Shown here piece after piece: positions 52,130 to 61,480 of a stretch of DNA of 64,000 bases; position 1 is the first letter of the stretch, and every line of letters starts with the position of its first letter. The translations under genes were made by a program, and so were the position numbers. The notes beneath the pieces were generated by a model. The model was given only the letters and a program-made list of their open reading frames with translations. It searched no databases and was not told where the DNA came from. The DNA is from Clostridium sp. AT4 (GTDB taxonomy: Bacteria; Bacillota; Clostridia; Lachnospirales; Lachnospiraceae): positions 2,044,661 to 2,108,660 of the forward strand of contig NZ_LN999828.1 of NCBI RefSeq assembly GCF_001517625.2. Direction: 5' to 3'.

Positions 52130-52200
52130 AACAGGCATATCAGCCCCAACCTGGTGTAAATGCACCTTGTCAGGGCTGATATGCCTGTTTTCTTGTTTTT
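52130..52200. terminator. Large bidirectional terminator
   Basis: A perfect 17-bp stem (52130-52146 with 52173-52189) encloses a smaller GGTG/CACC hairpin. TTTTCTTGTTTTT follows on the plus strand and TTTTTTAAC on the minus strand, serving the convergent ABC-F and DUF1275 genes. Confidence 0.9.
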
Positions 52201-52214
52201 GAGAACCCACAGTT

Positions 52215-52943
52215 TTATACCGCTGGAGCATGAACCTTTTTATCTTTTGCCGGAGAAGCAGTCCTGTCTTTGGAACTCTCGCCTTTTTCAATCTGCCGCT
52301 TTTTCAGGAAGCTCAAAACTCCTGCCGCCAAAATAAGCCCCAGTCCCCACACAACGCCGCGACCACCCATCCTCAGCACAGCCATGCAGCCAATGAGCGC
52401 CCCCACGGTGAAGGCCCCTACGGTTATGGTATAAAACCAGGCGCGGCGGCGCATGGTTTCCTCATGGTCTAAGAGATACTGAGTCCAGCTCAAAACACAC
52501 TGCTTTAAATTATTGGTTGTAAAGATAGTCGAGCTGTTATAGCCGTCTGTTCCGGAAAATGTTCCCCACTGAAAGCTTGACGCAATAAAAATAGGGTAAA
52601 GCCGGACCAGATCGGGAAGTCCCTTTGGAAGAAGCAGGCACAAAAGGAACCCTCCCACATCCACGATCAGACAGAGCCGTTCCATATCAGGCTTTACCAT
52701 ACGGTTTATCAGATAGGCTGCCGCAATGGAAAGACTGAATAAGACCAGAGCCCCCAGCCGGATTCCTGCCTGTATGAGATCGCACCCCGCCAGATCCTTT
52801 GTAAGACTCATGATGTTTCCCGTATGGGCCGAGGCAAAATTCCCTCCAAACCCGCAGACTGCAAAGGTTCCCATAAAACCGCCTATACAAGTCATATTAT
52901 AATGGAGGAGCCGTCCAAGCCCTGATTCTGATATCCGTTCCAT
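52215..52943 (-). CDS. DUF1275 (YoaK) family membrane protein
   Basis: A 242-residue protein with about six membrane helices and the DUF1275 hallmarks GGFMGTFAVCGFGGNFASAHTG-like N-terminal sequence (shortened here) and GTDGYNSSTIFTTNNLKQ. The start at 52943 (MERISESGLG) follows AAGGGG; a 30-residue extension lacks a ribosome site. The C-terminal tail is charged (KDRTASPAKDKKVHAP). The family has no settled function. Confidence 0.85.
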   Translation of the reverse strand: MERISESGLGRLLHYNMTCIGGFMGTFAVCGFGGNFASAHTGNIMSLTKDLAGCDLIQAGIRLGALVLFSLSIAAAYLINRMVKPDMERLCLIVDVGGFLLCLLLPKGLPDLVRLYPIFIASSFQWGTFSGTDGYNSSTIFTTNNLKQCVLSWTQYLLDHEETMRRRAWFYTITVGAFTVGALIGCMAVLRMGGRGVVWGLGLILAAGVLSFLKKRQIEKGESSKDRTASPAKDKKVHAPAV

Positions 52944-53035
52944 TTTCCCCTTACCTGCCTTTTGATCGATCCAAACCATTATAACAAAAAATAGTTGCAA
53001 CGTCATTCTGCAAAAGTACCATTTTTTCTTCACTT

Positions 53036-53791
53036 TTAAGATGGATTTTCCTTAAACCACTCAAAAGCGCCTCCGGACGGCTCCATTTCAAACTCCATCC
53101 GCTTTCCCGTTACAGGATGAGGGAAGGACAGACGGAAGGCGCACAGAGCCAATAGGTCAGGTTGTCCGGGAGCTGTCTTTTCTCCGTATTTATCATCCCC
53201 ATAAAGGGGCGTTCCATGGCCGGAAAATTGTACCCGGATCTGGTGGTGGCGGCCTGTAAGCAGACGTACCCTCACCAGACTGTATTCCCTGCTCTCCCCC
53301 GCGTCACAGCGCTCTGTCGATGCCTCTGCCGTATATGAAAGCTCTGCCCGTTTACTTCCTGCTGCCGATTTATCCACAATTTCAGACCGGTTCTCTCCCT
53401 GATTCTGTCTGAGATAATCCACATATACACCATGATTATCCACAGGTTTTCCACATACCACTGCCTTATACCATTTTTCCATTTTTCCCTGCTGCATCAT
53501 GGAACTAAGAGAAGCTGCAGCCTTTTGATTTCTGGCATACACCATAATTCCCGACACAGGCCGGTCCAATCTGTGGATAACTCCCACATAAGGCGGCTGA
53601 TTTTTCCCCTGCCCTTTTGAGGATAATGTGGTTAATTTGTGGATATTTTGTGGATTTCTGGCCTGAATAGTGAGATATCTGCGGATCTCGCTGACCATAT
53701 CCTTTGCAAAGCCCCTGGCTGACTGCGATTCCACTCCTGCAGGCTTTACCGCTACCAGAATATCCGAATCTTCATATAATACAGAAAGCAT
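53036..53791 (-). CDS. RluA-family pseudouridine synthase
   Basis: A 251-residue pseudouridine synthase. The catalytic aspartate lies in VIHRLDRPVSGIMVYA; other family segments are LVAVKPAGVESQ near the N-terminus, VRLLTGRHHQIRVQFSGHG and PLYGDDKYG near the C-terminus. There is no S4 domain. It should modify uridines in rRNA or tRNA; the exact site is not evident. It lies upstream of the DUF1275 gene on the same strand. Confidence 0.92.
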   Translation of the reverse strand: MLSVLYEDSDILVAVKPAGVESQSARGFAKDMVSEIRRYLTIQARNPQNIHKLTTLSSKGQGKNQPPYVGVIHRLDRPVSGIMVYARNQKAAASLSSMMQQGKMEKWYKAVVCGKPVDNHGVYVDYLRQNQGENRSEIVDKSAAGSKRAELSYTAEASTERCDAGESREYSLVRVRLLTGRHHQIRVQFSGHGTPLYGDDKYGEKTAPGQPDLLALCAFRLSFPHPVTGKRMEFEMEPSGGAFEWFKENPS

Positions 53792-53847
53792 ATCTTATCC
53801 CCTTTCTTCCCATTTACTTTGATAATCAAATAATTTTTTCAAATGTA

Positions 53848-53876
53848 TTGCATATTCCGTCCATTCCGTGTATAGT
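53848..53876 (+). promoter_or_regulatory. Promoter of the hemolysin III gene
   Basis: TTGCAT (53848-53853), a 17-base spacer and TATAGT (53871-53876) on the plus strand. Confidence 0.65.
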
Positions 53877-53959
53877 ATATATTACATCATAATGTAGTTT
53901 TGAATACTATATATCATAGTTATATCAGCCTTGTCATATTTTTAAAGGAGGTATCATTC

Positions 53960-54631
53960 ATGACACAGAAAATAAAACACAATTTACGAAAGATAAAGGA
54001 TCCGGGCAGCGCCATGACCCATTTTATCGCCATGGTTCTGGCAGCAGCCGCAGCAGTTCCTCTTCTTATTAAGGGTTCCCGGTCTCCTGAACAGTTTCAT
54101 CTGGCGGCTCTGGCTGTTTTTATTTTAAGCATGATCGGCCTCTATGGAGCCAGCACCATCTACCACACGCTGGATATTTCCCCAAAAATCAACCAGCTGC
54201 TGCGAAAGATCGACCACATGATGATCTTTGTGCTCATTGCAGGAACCTACACGCCCGTATGCCTGATCGTACTGGGAGATCAGACGGGATGGGCTCTTCT
54301 GGCACTGGTCTGGATCATCGCTGTCCTTGGGATCTTTATCAACGCCTTCTGGATCACCTGTCCCAAATGGTTTTCTTCCATGATCTACATTGCCATGGGC
54401 TGGGTCTGCATCCTGGCCTTTTCAAAGATACTGGCAGCGCTGCCAAAAGCAGGCTTTCTGTGGCTTCTGGCCGGAGGCATCATTTACACCCTGGGCGGCG
54501 TCATCTACGCCCTGAAACTGCCTATTTTCAATGCGAGACACCAATATTTCGGTTCCCATGAAATTTTCCATCTCTTTGTCATGGGCGGAAGTCTCTGCCA
54601 TTACATGATGATGTATCAGTTTGTTGCTTAA
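53960..54631 (+). CDS. Hemolysin III / YqfA (PAQR-like) membrane protein
   Basis: A 223-residue protein with seven membrane helices and the HlyIII/PAQR metal-binding residues: the Ser/His of [12 protein letters not shown], the Asp of [17 protein letters not shown], and C-terminal [27 protein letters not shown] precedes the ATG at 53960. Bacterial members were named for haemolysis, but the normal role is probably membrane-lipid related. Its last 53 bases overlap the GIY-YIG gene on the opposite strand. Confidence 0.93.
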   Translation: MTQKIKHNLRKIKDPGSAMTHFIAMVLAAAAAVPLLIKGSRSPEQFHLAALAVFILSMIGLYGASTIYHTLDISPKINQLLRKIDHMMIFVLIAGTYTPVCLIVLGDQTGWALLALVWIIAVLGIFINAFWITCPKWFSSMIYIAMGWVCILAFSKILAALPKAGFLWLLAGGIIYTLGGVIYALKLPIFNARHQYFGSHEIFHLFVMGGSLCHYMMMYQFVA

Positions 54632-54869
54632 AAATCAGCTCCTCCTTTTTCTTTCGGGGGAGCTGTTTTATTTCATATTCCCGTCTCATAGCCTCCTCTT
54701 TTGTAGAAAAGGCCTCATAATAGACAAGGGCCACCGGTCTTCGGGAACGTGTGTATTTGGCACCCTTCCCTTCATTGTGGGCCTTTAAACGCCTGTCCAG
54801 GTTATTGGTCCAGCCACAGTAATACGTTCCGTCCGCACACCGCAGGATATAGGTATAATTCTCATTCAT
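54579..54869 (-). CDS. GIY-YIG nuclease-domain protein (YhbQ/UPF0213-like)
   Basis: A 96-residue single-domain GIY-YIG protein: [20 protein letters not shown] holds the two diagnostic motifs, followed by the catalytic Arg/His region ([15 protein letters not shown]) and the Glu in [15 protein letters not shown]. Such small proteins bind or cut DNA; the cellular role is unclear. Its 3' part overlaps both the hemolysin III gene end and that gene's terminator. Confidence 0.9.
   Translation of the reverse strand: MNENYTYILRCADGTYYCGWTNNLDRRLKAHNEGKGAKYTRSRRPVALVYYEAFSTKEEAMRREYEIKQLPRKKKEELIFKQQTDTSSCNGRDFRP
54636..54672 (+). terminator. Terminator of the hemolysin III gene
   Basis: CAGCTCCTCC (54636-54645) pairs with GGGGGAGCTG (54656-54665; one G-T pair), followed by TTTTATTT. 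It lies inside the antisense coding region of the GIY-YIG gene. Confidence 0.8.
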
Positions 54870-55031
54870 ATCGGTTCATCCGTTTTCTATGTAAACGGCG
54901 ATTGCGCAAAACGCGCCGTCACCGCCCGGACCTAAAAAGGTCTGTATCTATGATAAAGCACCAGCTGGATGCGCCAGACATTCTTTATACGATCAGTATA
55001 CGCCTGTTTTTAAAATGTGTGCCTCATCCTC

Positions 55032-55946
55032 TTATTTTTTTCTTTTTCCTTTCTTCTTCACAGGCTCCAGAAACTGCACTGCCTCCCAGAGAAGAAGCGC
55101 TCCTGCGGCAAGCTGTAGAAGAACGCTTAAAAGAACCCAGTGCTCCATCACAAAGCCTGTATTCTCCATTCCAAAATAGCTGCATACGCTGGCAAAGGAG
55201 GTGCTGCGCCCGGCCTGATTTCCAATGACTGCCATAAAGGTAAAGGCCGGATTCATCAAAAAGAGATAAAAAGCGCCTCCGGAAGAAGCACGGATGGCAG
55301 GCGCCTCCATCGCATATGCCGCTATGGTCTGGTCTAGATTCGCAGCAGACATCGAGAGGGCAAAACGGTTGATAAAATACGTTCCTGCCACAAAAGCGAT
55401 CAGAGTGCCGTATGTTACAGCCGTAGAAACCGTGGATCTTCGGAATACGGATGAAAAGAAGATCCCAAGACTTCCCGCCATAAAAGCCACTGCCACATAG
55501 CAGAAGATCAGTGACAGAGCATCCCACCAGGTAATGCCGCCATAGACAAAAACCATGGCTACCGCAGGAAAACTGGACAGGATCAGCACAAACAAGGAGC
55601 TTAAAGCACCCATCAGCTTACCTGTCACAATCTGAGCCGCTGTCATCTGGGTGGTAAGCATCAGATCTAATGTCTGCCTCTCCCGTTCGCCGCTGATGCT
55701 GGCTGCCGTGACGGCAGGCACAATGAACATCAGAAGGATAAACTCAATGGCTGTGACAAATTCGTAGATATCCATAAAACTGCTGTACTGAATCGTGGCA
55801 TTGGTACGGACCCGCAGAACCACCGAGTACATATTGATCAGAGCTGCCAGACACAGAATCCCGTTAAAAAGGGAAAGGATCAAAGGAAATCTGGGACTTC
55901 TGGCGCTGACCTTCATCTCACGGCTGTAAACCGGATTCTGCCTCAT
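55032..55946 (-). CDS. ABC transporter permease (ABC-2 type)
   Basis: A 304-residue permease with about six helices, including FNGILCLAALINMYSVVL, AIEFILLMFIVPAVTAASI and IFCYVAVAFMAGSLGIFF. ISGERERQTLDLMLTTQMTA is the typical ABC-2 permease motif. It overlaps the ATPase gene by 29 bases and is the last gene of the operon that begins with the two-component system. Substrate unknown. Confidence 0.9.
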   Translation of the reverse strand: MRQNPVYSREMKVSARSPRFPLILSLFNGILCLAALINMYSVVLRVRTNATIQYSSFMDIYEFVTAIEFILLMFIVPAVTAASISGERERQTLDLMLTTQMTAAQIVTGKLMGALSSLFVLILSSFPAVAMVFVYGGITWWDALSLIFCYVAVAFMAGSLGIFFSSVFRRSTVSTAVTYGTLIAFVAGTYFINRFALSMSAANLDQTIAAYAMEAPAIRASSGGAFYLFLMNPAFTFMAVIGNQAGRSTSFASVCSYFGMENTGFVMEHWVLLSVLLQLAAGALLLWEAVQFLEPVKKKGKRKK

Positions 55947-56886
55947 AAGACGTCACCACCCTTTCTTCTTCATGATCTGTCAGCTGCATAAAGACGGACT
56001 CCAGACTGCCCTTCTCACGGACAAAGCCATTTACCAGGACGCCAGCATCGATCAGCTGCTGAAGGAGCATCGCCTCATCGGCGCCATCTCCGGCAAAGCG
56101 GACGCAGATATCCTTTTCCCGCATGGAAATAGTCTGGACACAGGGATGGCGGCGCAGGACCGCCATGGCTTGCTCCATATTGCTGTATACGGAAATTACC
56201 AGAGGATTTGAGGCGTTGACCCGCGACAGGATCGCCGTTATGTTTCCCTCCAGCACCATCCGTCCCTGATCGATGATCCCGATATCCGTACACATCTCCG
56301 ACAGCTCTGACAGTACATGTGAACTGATAATAATGGTTTTTCCCGTACTCCTTAATTCACTGAGTATTTCTTTAAATTCAAACCTGGTTCTCGGATCCAG
56401 GCCTGAGGTAGGCTCATCCAGGATGAGGATCGCCGGATCGTGGATCAGAGCCCTTGCAAGACAGAGCCGCTGCTTCATTCCGCGTGAAAGTCCGTCCACA
56501 TAGAAATCCAGCTTATCCTCCAGTCCTACCTGCTCCAGAAGAGCCGTATACCGTTTTCTTGCCATCAGGCCGTCAAGCTGATAACAGGAGGCAAAAAAAC
56601 TCATGTATTCTGCCACAGTCAGGTTATCGTATACCCCAAAGAAATCCGGTACATAACCGATCATCCCCTTTAATTCCCCCAGATCCCTGAGTGCATCCTT
56701 TCCATTAATGGTCACACTTCCTTCTTCTGCGCCCAAAAGCCCTGTCATAATTTTTAATGTCGTTGTCTTTCCTGCGCCGTTGGGTCCTACAAAGCCGTAA
56801 AGTGCGCCATCGCCTACATTCATATCCAGGCCGCTTAAGGCATGGTATTTTCCATATATTTTGTGAAGATTTCTTACTGTAAGCAT
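55918..56886 (-). CDS. ABC transporter ATP-binding protein
   Basis: A 322-residue ATPase: Walker A VGPNGAGKTTTLK, Q-loop GYVPDFFGVYDN, signature LSRGMKQRLCLARAL, Walker B ILILDEPTSGLDP and switch His in ISSHVLSEL. The ATG at 56886 follows AAGGAG and shares one base with the stop codon of the exported protein gene (TGATG). It pairs with the overlapping permease gene. Confidence 0.92.
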   Translation of the reverse strand: MLTVRNLHKIYGKYHALSGLDMNVGDGALYGFVGPNGAGKTTTLKIMTGLLGAEEGSVTINGKDALRDLGELKGMIGYVPDFFGVYDNLTVAEYMSFFASCYQLDGLMARKRYTALLEQVGLEDKLDFYVDGLSRGMKQRLCLARALIHDPAILILDEPTSGLDPRTRFEFKEILSELRSTGKTIIISSHVLSELSEMCTDIGIIDQGRMVLEGNITAILSRVNASNPLVISVYSNMEQAMAVLRRHPCVQTISMREKDICVRFAGDGADEAMLLQQLIDAGVLVNGFVREKGSLESVFMQLTDHEEERVVTSYEAESGLQP

Positions 56887-59453
56887 CAGGGCTGTCTCCT
56901 TCCTGTAACTGTAAGAACCGGGAGCATGATATTCCATGTATACTCTCCGGCTGTATCATACACATATTTCACAGTGATCGTATTTCCAGGTGACAAATAG
57001 GAATCCAGTTCCTCCCTGTTATACTGGCTTACCGCACTGTCCATCCGATCATAAGAGCCTGTATTATAGTTGTAAAAATACATATTTCCTTCAAACGGTA
57101 CGGTATAATAATATCTTAAATTTGCAACCACCCCTTCGCTGAGACGATGAAAATGAAGCGTATCTACTTCCAGCTCATTTCCAAGATAATATTCCAGAAC
57201 CACCGGATTTATCCCGTAGATGGTGTTGCGCGCCGCATCGTACTCTCCTGCCAGCACATGCGGCTGCTTCTGCATCGCCGAACGGCTTACAAGGCCATCC
57301 TGTTCATAATTTACATCCAACTCCGAAGTTAAAAGCGTGCAGCCATAGGTTTCTGTTCCCGGATTTCTCAAAAATCCCGTTTCCTTCTGCTCCTGGCTGA
57401 AGGCTACCACCCGTGCCTGGGTATGATATCCGGAAAAATAATTTTCCACATAGAAGGAAAGGAGATTGGTCCGCTCCAGCGCCCTTACATAATCCGGATC
57501 CTCTATATTTACCTTCTGGCCGTACCGTGAAGCTCCGGTAATCTGAGCGGCCATAGCATATCCTAAATCCGTTGCGCAGTATATCAGCTCGCGTCCATCC
57601 AGGGAAATCGTCTGTCCAGGCTCTATGGTTCCGATCATTACCATCTGGTTATATAAAAGCAGCGCCGCATTTTCTACGGTCCACGGGTAATTATTCGTTA
57701 TCGTCCCTGTGATCGTTCCCTCAAAGGCCCGTATCTCCCCGGAAAATCCCTGCCCTGTTTCATTTGGCAGGTTACGCTCCATCTGGAAATAACTGGGATT
57801 GAAAGCGCCTGTATCTCTCGCTTCAATATACGTTTCATCCTCCTTATACCGGATCACCATATCCGGATCCTCAGAATCCACCAGGGCCGGAACCGTACCC
57901 GGATTGTAGTACGAGGAATCGCAGACAGGGAACAGACGGTACGAAGGATCCAGAGATACCCCATAGCTGTGATTATAGGGAGAGCGCATATTGATAAACA
58001 ACGTTTCTGATATATCCTCTTCTCCTGCATCCTGAATGGAGGCATAGGTAAAAAACGGGCCGTTAAACCGCGTGGGTATCCCCATCAAAAGCACCATACC
58101 GGTACAGCACAGGGACAAAATGGCTACTGCAGGCTGATAATACTGGCGCAGCTCCCTCTGCTTTAAAAAGAAGTAAAGCCCCGGCCCCGCAAGAGCCACG
58201 TAGGCAACTGCCAGCGTAACGTAAAGCCCTACTTTGGGAAGACGGTTTACATTCCCCGTATTGATCAGGCTCTGTACCTCCCAGTAACGGCCTGCGGAGG
58301 AGCCTCCGTTTCCGCTGCTTAAAAGATTCAGACGGTTTTCTCCTATAAGTTCTGTAAACAGGCGGTCTACATAGGAGGGATTATCAGTCCCGTATTCTTT
58401 CAGATCTCCAAAATCATAAATTGCCGCTGCCGCCATTCCTCTGCCCACCGGTGTGCTGGAAATAATTTCCATCTGCCCCTTTGTCATGACCTCCGTACTT
58501 CCCTTTAAGTCCACCTCTGTGCAGTTCAGAACAATCCGGCTGTCCCCATATTCTGAGGATTCCTGGCTGCTTTCCATATCCAGTTCAAATTCTACAGCCT
58601 GAGGAAGTGGGCTGGCTAAGAGCGCCTTGGAAAAGGCTCCCAGCGTTTCATTTGCATGCTCCCCTGTTCCGAACAGAAGGGTACCTCCGCTCTGGGTCCA
58701 CTCCCATACAGCCTCAAGCTGCCGGCCGTCCAGAGACCCGGTATCAAAATCATTGATCAAAAGCACATCCAGCTGATCCAGCTCCTGCCGGGATTTTGGC
58801 ATCGTATCCTGATCCAGCTCAATAAGACGGGTGCGGAGTGTACTGTAATTGATCCCCATATGATCCATATAGGAAAGGCGTTCCGGATGGTCGCTCAAAA
58901 CCCCCACATACAGCTCCGCTGTATCCAGGTTCAGATCCAGCCTGATCCGGCGTCCGGCTGTCTCCTTTCCTTCCTGATCTACTAAAGACAGCAGTACCTG
59001 ATCTACCTGAATGCTGAGGGAAATCTGAATCTTTTTTTCAACCGTTTCCCCTGCCTTTACCTCAATGGGGTATTCATACCGGTAAGTACCGTACTCTGAA
59101 AGAGAACTATTTCCATAAGGACTGTATTCCGGTTCAAGAGTTGCAGCCCGAAGCGTTCCCGTAAAGTCCTCCTTTGTAGAATTTGTAACCCGGATGGTCA
59201 TCGGAAGGATACGGCCGCTTCTGGCTGTGTTATCATAGCCGTACACCACTTCCATCTCCAATGGATGGGGTGAAGCCGGATCCTGCCAAAGCGCCTCTGT
59301 CTGTGCGCCTTCTTCCGGCACAGTCTCTCTGGGGCCTGCCACACCGCTTCCCGGACCGTCTGCCGTAATTGCAGCATAGGAAGGGAGCAGGGCGGAAAGA
59401 GAAAACAAAAGGGCAAAAAGGGCGCCTTTCAGCACCCGTGTATATCTGTACAT
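56886..59453 (-). CDS. Large exported membrane protein of an ABC operon
   Basis: An 855-residue protein with a signal peptide (about 1-28, ALLFSLSALLPSYAA). A beta-rich region follows, then a Rossmann or GATase-like segment (about 180-270: LDVLLINDFDTGSLDGRQLE, WTQSGGTLLFGTGEH). Two membrane helices lie near the middle (LYVTLAVAYVALAGPGLYFF; AVAILSLCCTGMVLLMG), and a long outer C-terminal half comes last. The layout recalls the auxiliary proteins of GldG-type transporters, but I cannot name a family. It is encoded between the histidine kinase gene (35 bases upstream) and the ATPase gene (1-base overlap), so it is probably part of the transporter complex. Confidence 0.8.
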   Translation of the reverse strand: MYRYTRVLKGALFALLFSLSALLPSYAAITADGPGSGVAGPRETVPEEGAQTEALWQDPASPHPLEMEVVYGYDNTARSGRILPMTIRVTNSTKEDFTGTLRAATLEPEYSPYGNSSLSEYGTYRYEYPIEVKAGETVEKKIQISLSIQVDQVLLSLVDQEGKETAGRRIRLDLNLDTAELYVGVLSDHPERLSYMDHMGINYSTLRTRLIELDQDTMPKSRQELDQLDVLLINDFDTGSLDGRQLEAVWEWTQSGGTLLFGTGEHANETLGAFSKALLASPLPQAVEFELDMESSQESSEYGDSRIVLNCTEVDLKGSTEVMTKGQMEIISSTPVGRGMAAAAIYDFGDLKEYGTDNPSYVDRLFTELIGENRLNLLSSGNGGSSAGRYWEVQSLINTGNVNRLPKVGLYVTLAVAYVALAGPGLYFFLKQRELRQYYQPAVAILSLCCTGMVLLMGIPTRFNGPFFTYASIQDAGEEDISETLFINMRSPYNHSYGVSLDPSYRLFPVCDSSYYNPGTVPALVDSEDPDMVIRYKEDETYIEARDTGAFNPSYFQMERNLPNETGQGFSGEIRAFEGTITGTITNNYPWTVENAALLLYNQMVMIGTIEPGQTISLDGRELIYCATDLGYAMAAQITGASRYGQKVNIEDPDYVRALERTNLLSFYVENYFSGYHTQARVVAFSQEQKETGFLRNPGTETYGCTLLTSELDVNYEQDGLVSRSAMQKQPHVLAGEYDAARNTIYGINPVVLEYYLGNELEVDTLHFHRLSEGVVANLRYYYTVPFEGNMYFYNYNTGSYDRMDSAVSQYNREELDSYLSPGNTITVKYVYDTAGEYTWNIMLPVLTVTGRRQP

Positions 59454-59488
59454 CTGTATTTTCCTCTCTTTTTATGGCCGGATCACCG

Positions 59489-60607
59489 TCATGATCCGAA
59501 CTGTTCTTTCTCAATATCAAAATGTACCTGAAGCTTTACCGTAAATACTGTACCATTTAAATCGCTGGCAACCCGGATGGTGCCTCCGTGCATATCCACA
59601 ATTTCCTTTGCAATCGCAAGACCAAGGCCGGTGCCTCCGGTTGTGGCAGAACGCGACTGCTCCACACGGTAAAACTTGTTAAATAAAAGAGGCAGCTCAT
59701 CTGCAGGGATCACACGGCCAAAATTCGTCACGGAAACCGTAACCGTGTCCTCCTCTCCGTGGATCTTTACCAGAACCCGCTTTCCATCAGCTCCGTACTT
59801 AATGGCATTTCCAATCAGATTGTCAAACAGACGGGCCAGAAGGTTTCCGTCAGCACTTATGATCTTTGCAGGCACATTGCTCTGAAGGTCATAGGACAGA
59901 TTTTTTTCCTCAAAGTTGGGATAGGCTTCCTCTAAGAGCTGCTCTAAAAGCTTTACAATATCGATCTGTCCTATGTGCATGGCGATTTTTCCGTAATTCA
60001 GCTTCGTAAAACCGAAAAGGTCTTCAATCAGCTTTTCCAGCCGTCTGGATTTGCTGTAGGCAATTTCTATGTACTTGTGCTGCATTTCCTGGGGGATCTG
60101 CGTATTCCCGGCCAAAAGCTCCAGATAGCCGATGATGGAGGTAAGGGGCGTTCTTAAATCGTGAGCCACATTTGTAATCAGTTCATTTTTCGTGCGTTCC
60201 GCTTCTCTCTCCTTATCCATAAGCTTTCGGATATCTGAGGACATCTTGTTTAAATTTGCCGCCATGGCGGAAAATTCGTCGTCCCCGGTCACATCCACTT
60301 CCGTATTTAAATTGCCCTGGGAAATGCTCTGAACCGCATCCGAAATCCTTCCCAGATAGCGGATCCCAGGCTCCTCCAAAATCATAAAGGTCACGGAAAA
60401 GATCACGATCCCCAAAAGCACATACAAAATGACCACTGCCAGATGCTGTCCTAAAATAAAATGGACCAGAGCCGATACCTTCCCGCTCTGCTGTATGTAG
60501 CGCGCCACCATGGAAAGATTTGTAATGAGAAATACTTCTACCAGGCAGGTAATAATGGCGCTGTACACGATATGGGTCAGCACACGGAACCGGTAACTGC
60601 TTCCCAT
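59489..60607 (-). CDS. Sensor histidine kinase (HAMP, VanS-like)
   Basis: A 372-residue sensor. Membrane helices at about 12-34 and 55-77 are separated by only about 20 residues, so the outer sensing loop is tiny. HAMP (about 78-130), the H-box NVAHDLRTPLTSII (His149), N-box LFDNLIGNAIKYG and G-box GGTGLGLAIAKEIVDMHGG follow. Kinases with such short outer loops often sense within the membrane or through a partner transporter. The ATG at 60607 follows the regulator's stop codon by one base. Confidence 0.92.
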   Translation of the reverse strand: MGSSYRFRVLTHIVYSAIITCLVEVFLITNLSMVARYIQQSGKVSALVHFILGQHLAVVILYVLLGIVIFSVTFMILEEPGIRYLGRISDAVQSISQGNLNTEVDVTGDDEFSAMAANLNKMSSDIRKLMDKEREAERTKNELITNVAHDLRTPLTSIIGYLELLAGNTQIPQEMQHKYIEIAYSKSRRLEKLIEDLFGFTKLNYGKIAMHIGQIDIVKLLEQLLEEAYPNFEEKNLSYDLQSNVPAKIISADGNLLARLFDNLIGNAIKYGADGKRVLVKIHGEEDTVTVSVTNFGRVIPADELPLLFNKFYRVEQSRSATTGGTGLGLAIAKEIVDMHGGTIRVASDLNGTVFTVKLQVHFDIEKEQFGS

Positions 60608-60608
60608 A

Positions 60609-61313
60609 CTATTTTTCAATCTTGTAGCCTACTCCCCACACAGTTGTAATAATCTTGCTCTGCCTGGTATCTTCCTTCATCTTTCCTCTTAAGCGTCTGA
60701 TATGTACCATGACCGTATTATTGGCCTCATATACCTTTTCATTCCATACGCGCTCGAAAATCTCATCTGTGCTGAACACCTTTCCAGGATTGGAGGCTAA
60801 GAGGTACAGGATATCAAATTCAATGGGAGTCAGCTTGATCTCCTCGCCGTCTACCACCACCTTGTGATTGTCCTTGTTGATGCTCATTCCCTTGATGGTG
60901 ATTTCGCTGCTTACCGCTTCCTTTGCCATGCTGTTGGGATTTAGCTGGGTATAGCGGCGAAGCTGGGATTTTACCCGTGCCGTCAGTTCTAATGGATTAA
61001 AGGGCTTTACCACATAGTCATCCGCTCCGGTCCCCAGTCCCAGGATCTTGTCAAGGTCGGTTGACTTGGCGCTGAGCATAATGATCGGGATATTGTTGGT
61101 TTCACGGATCTTTTTACACATCTCAAGGCCGTTCATCCCCGGCATCATGATATCAAGGAGCACCAGATGGATCTCCTCTTTTTCCAGGATCTCAAGGCCC
61201 TTTAAGGCATTTTCCGCCTTAAAAACCTTATATCCATCACTTACCAGATAAATCTCTATAAGATCTGCGATCTCCTTTTCATCGTCTACTACCAGAATGT
61301 TGATATCGGGCAT
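60609..61313 (-). CDS. OmpR-family response regulator (VanR-like)
   Basis: A 234-residue regulator with a receiver domain (VVDDEKEIADL, phospho-acceptor Asp in LVLLDIMMPG, Lys in YVVKPFNPLELTARV) and a winged-helix DNA-binding domain (LTPIEFDILYLLASNPGKVFS, VMVHIRRLRGKMKED). The ATG at 61313 follows GAGGAGGGG. It heads the operon RR-HK-exported protein-ATPase-permease and probably controls it. Confidence 0.93.
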   Translation of the reverse strand: MPDINILVVDDEKEIADLIEIYLVSDGYKVFKAENALKGLEILEKEEIHLVLLDIMMPGMNGLEMCKKIRETNNIPIIMLSAKSTDLDKILGLGTGADDYVVKPFNPLELTARVKSQLRRYTQLNPNSMAKEAVSSEITIKGMSINKDNHKVVVDGEEIKLTPIEFDILYLLASNPGKVFSTDEIFERVWNEKVYEANNTVMVHIRRLRGKMKEDTRQSKIITTVWGVGYKIEK

Positions 61314-61435
61314 ATGATTCCCCTCCTCATACGTTATCATTTCTTTGTAAAGTATATTTATGATTATCATACCATATTAACCAATGGTTTTCCTTACTTT
61401 TTTCTTGAAAAATTATGGGAAAATATGTTACGGAT

Positions 61436-61467
61436 AAAAAAAGCAGCCCTGCATCAGCAGAACCGCT
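61436..61467 (-). terminator. Terminator of ppk
   Basis: On the minus strand AGCGGTTCTGC (61467-61457) pairs with GCAGGGCTGCT (61452-61442) with three G-T pairs, followed by a T run. It lies 14 bases after the ppk stop. Confidence 0.8.
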
Positions 61468-61480
61468 CTTTTTATTGAAT

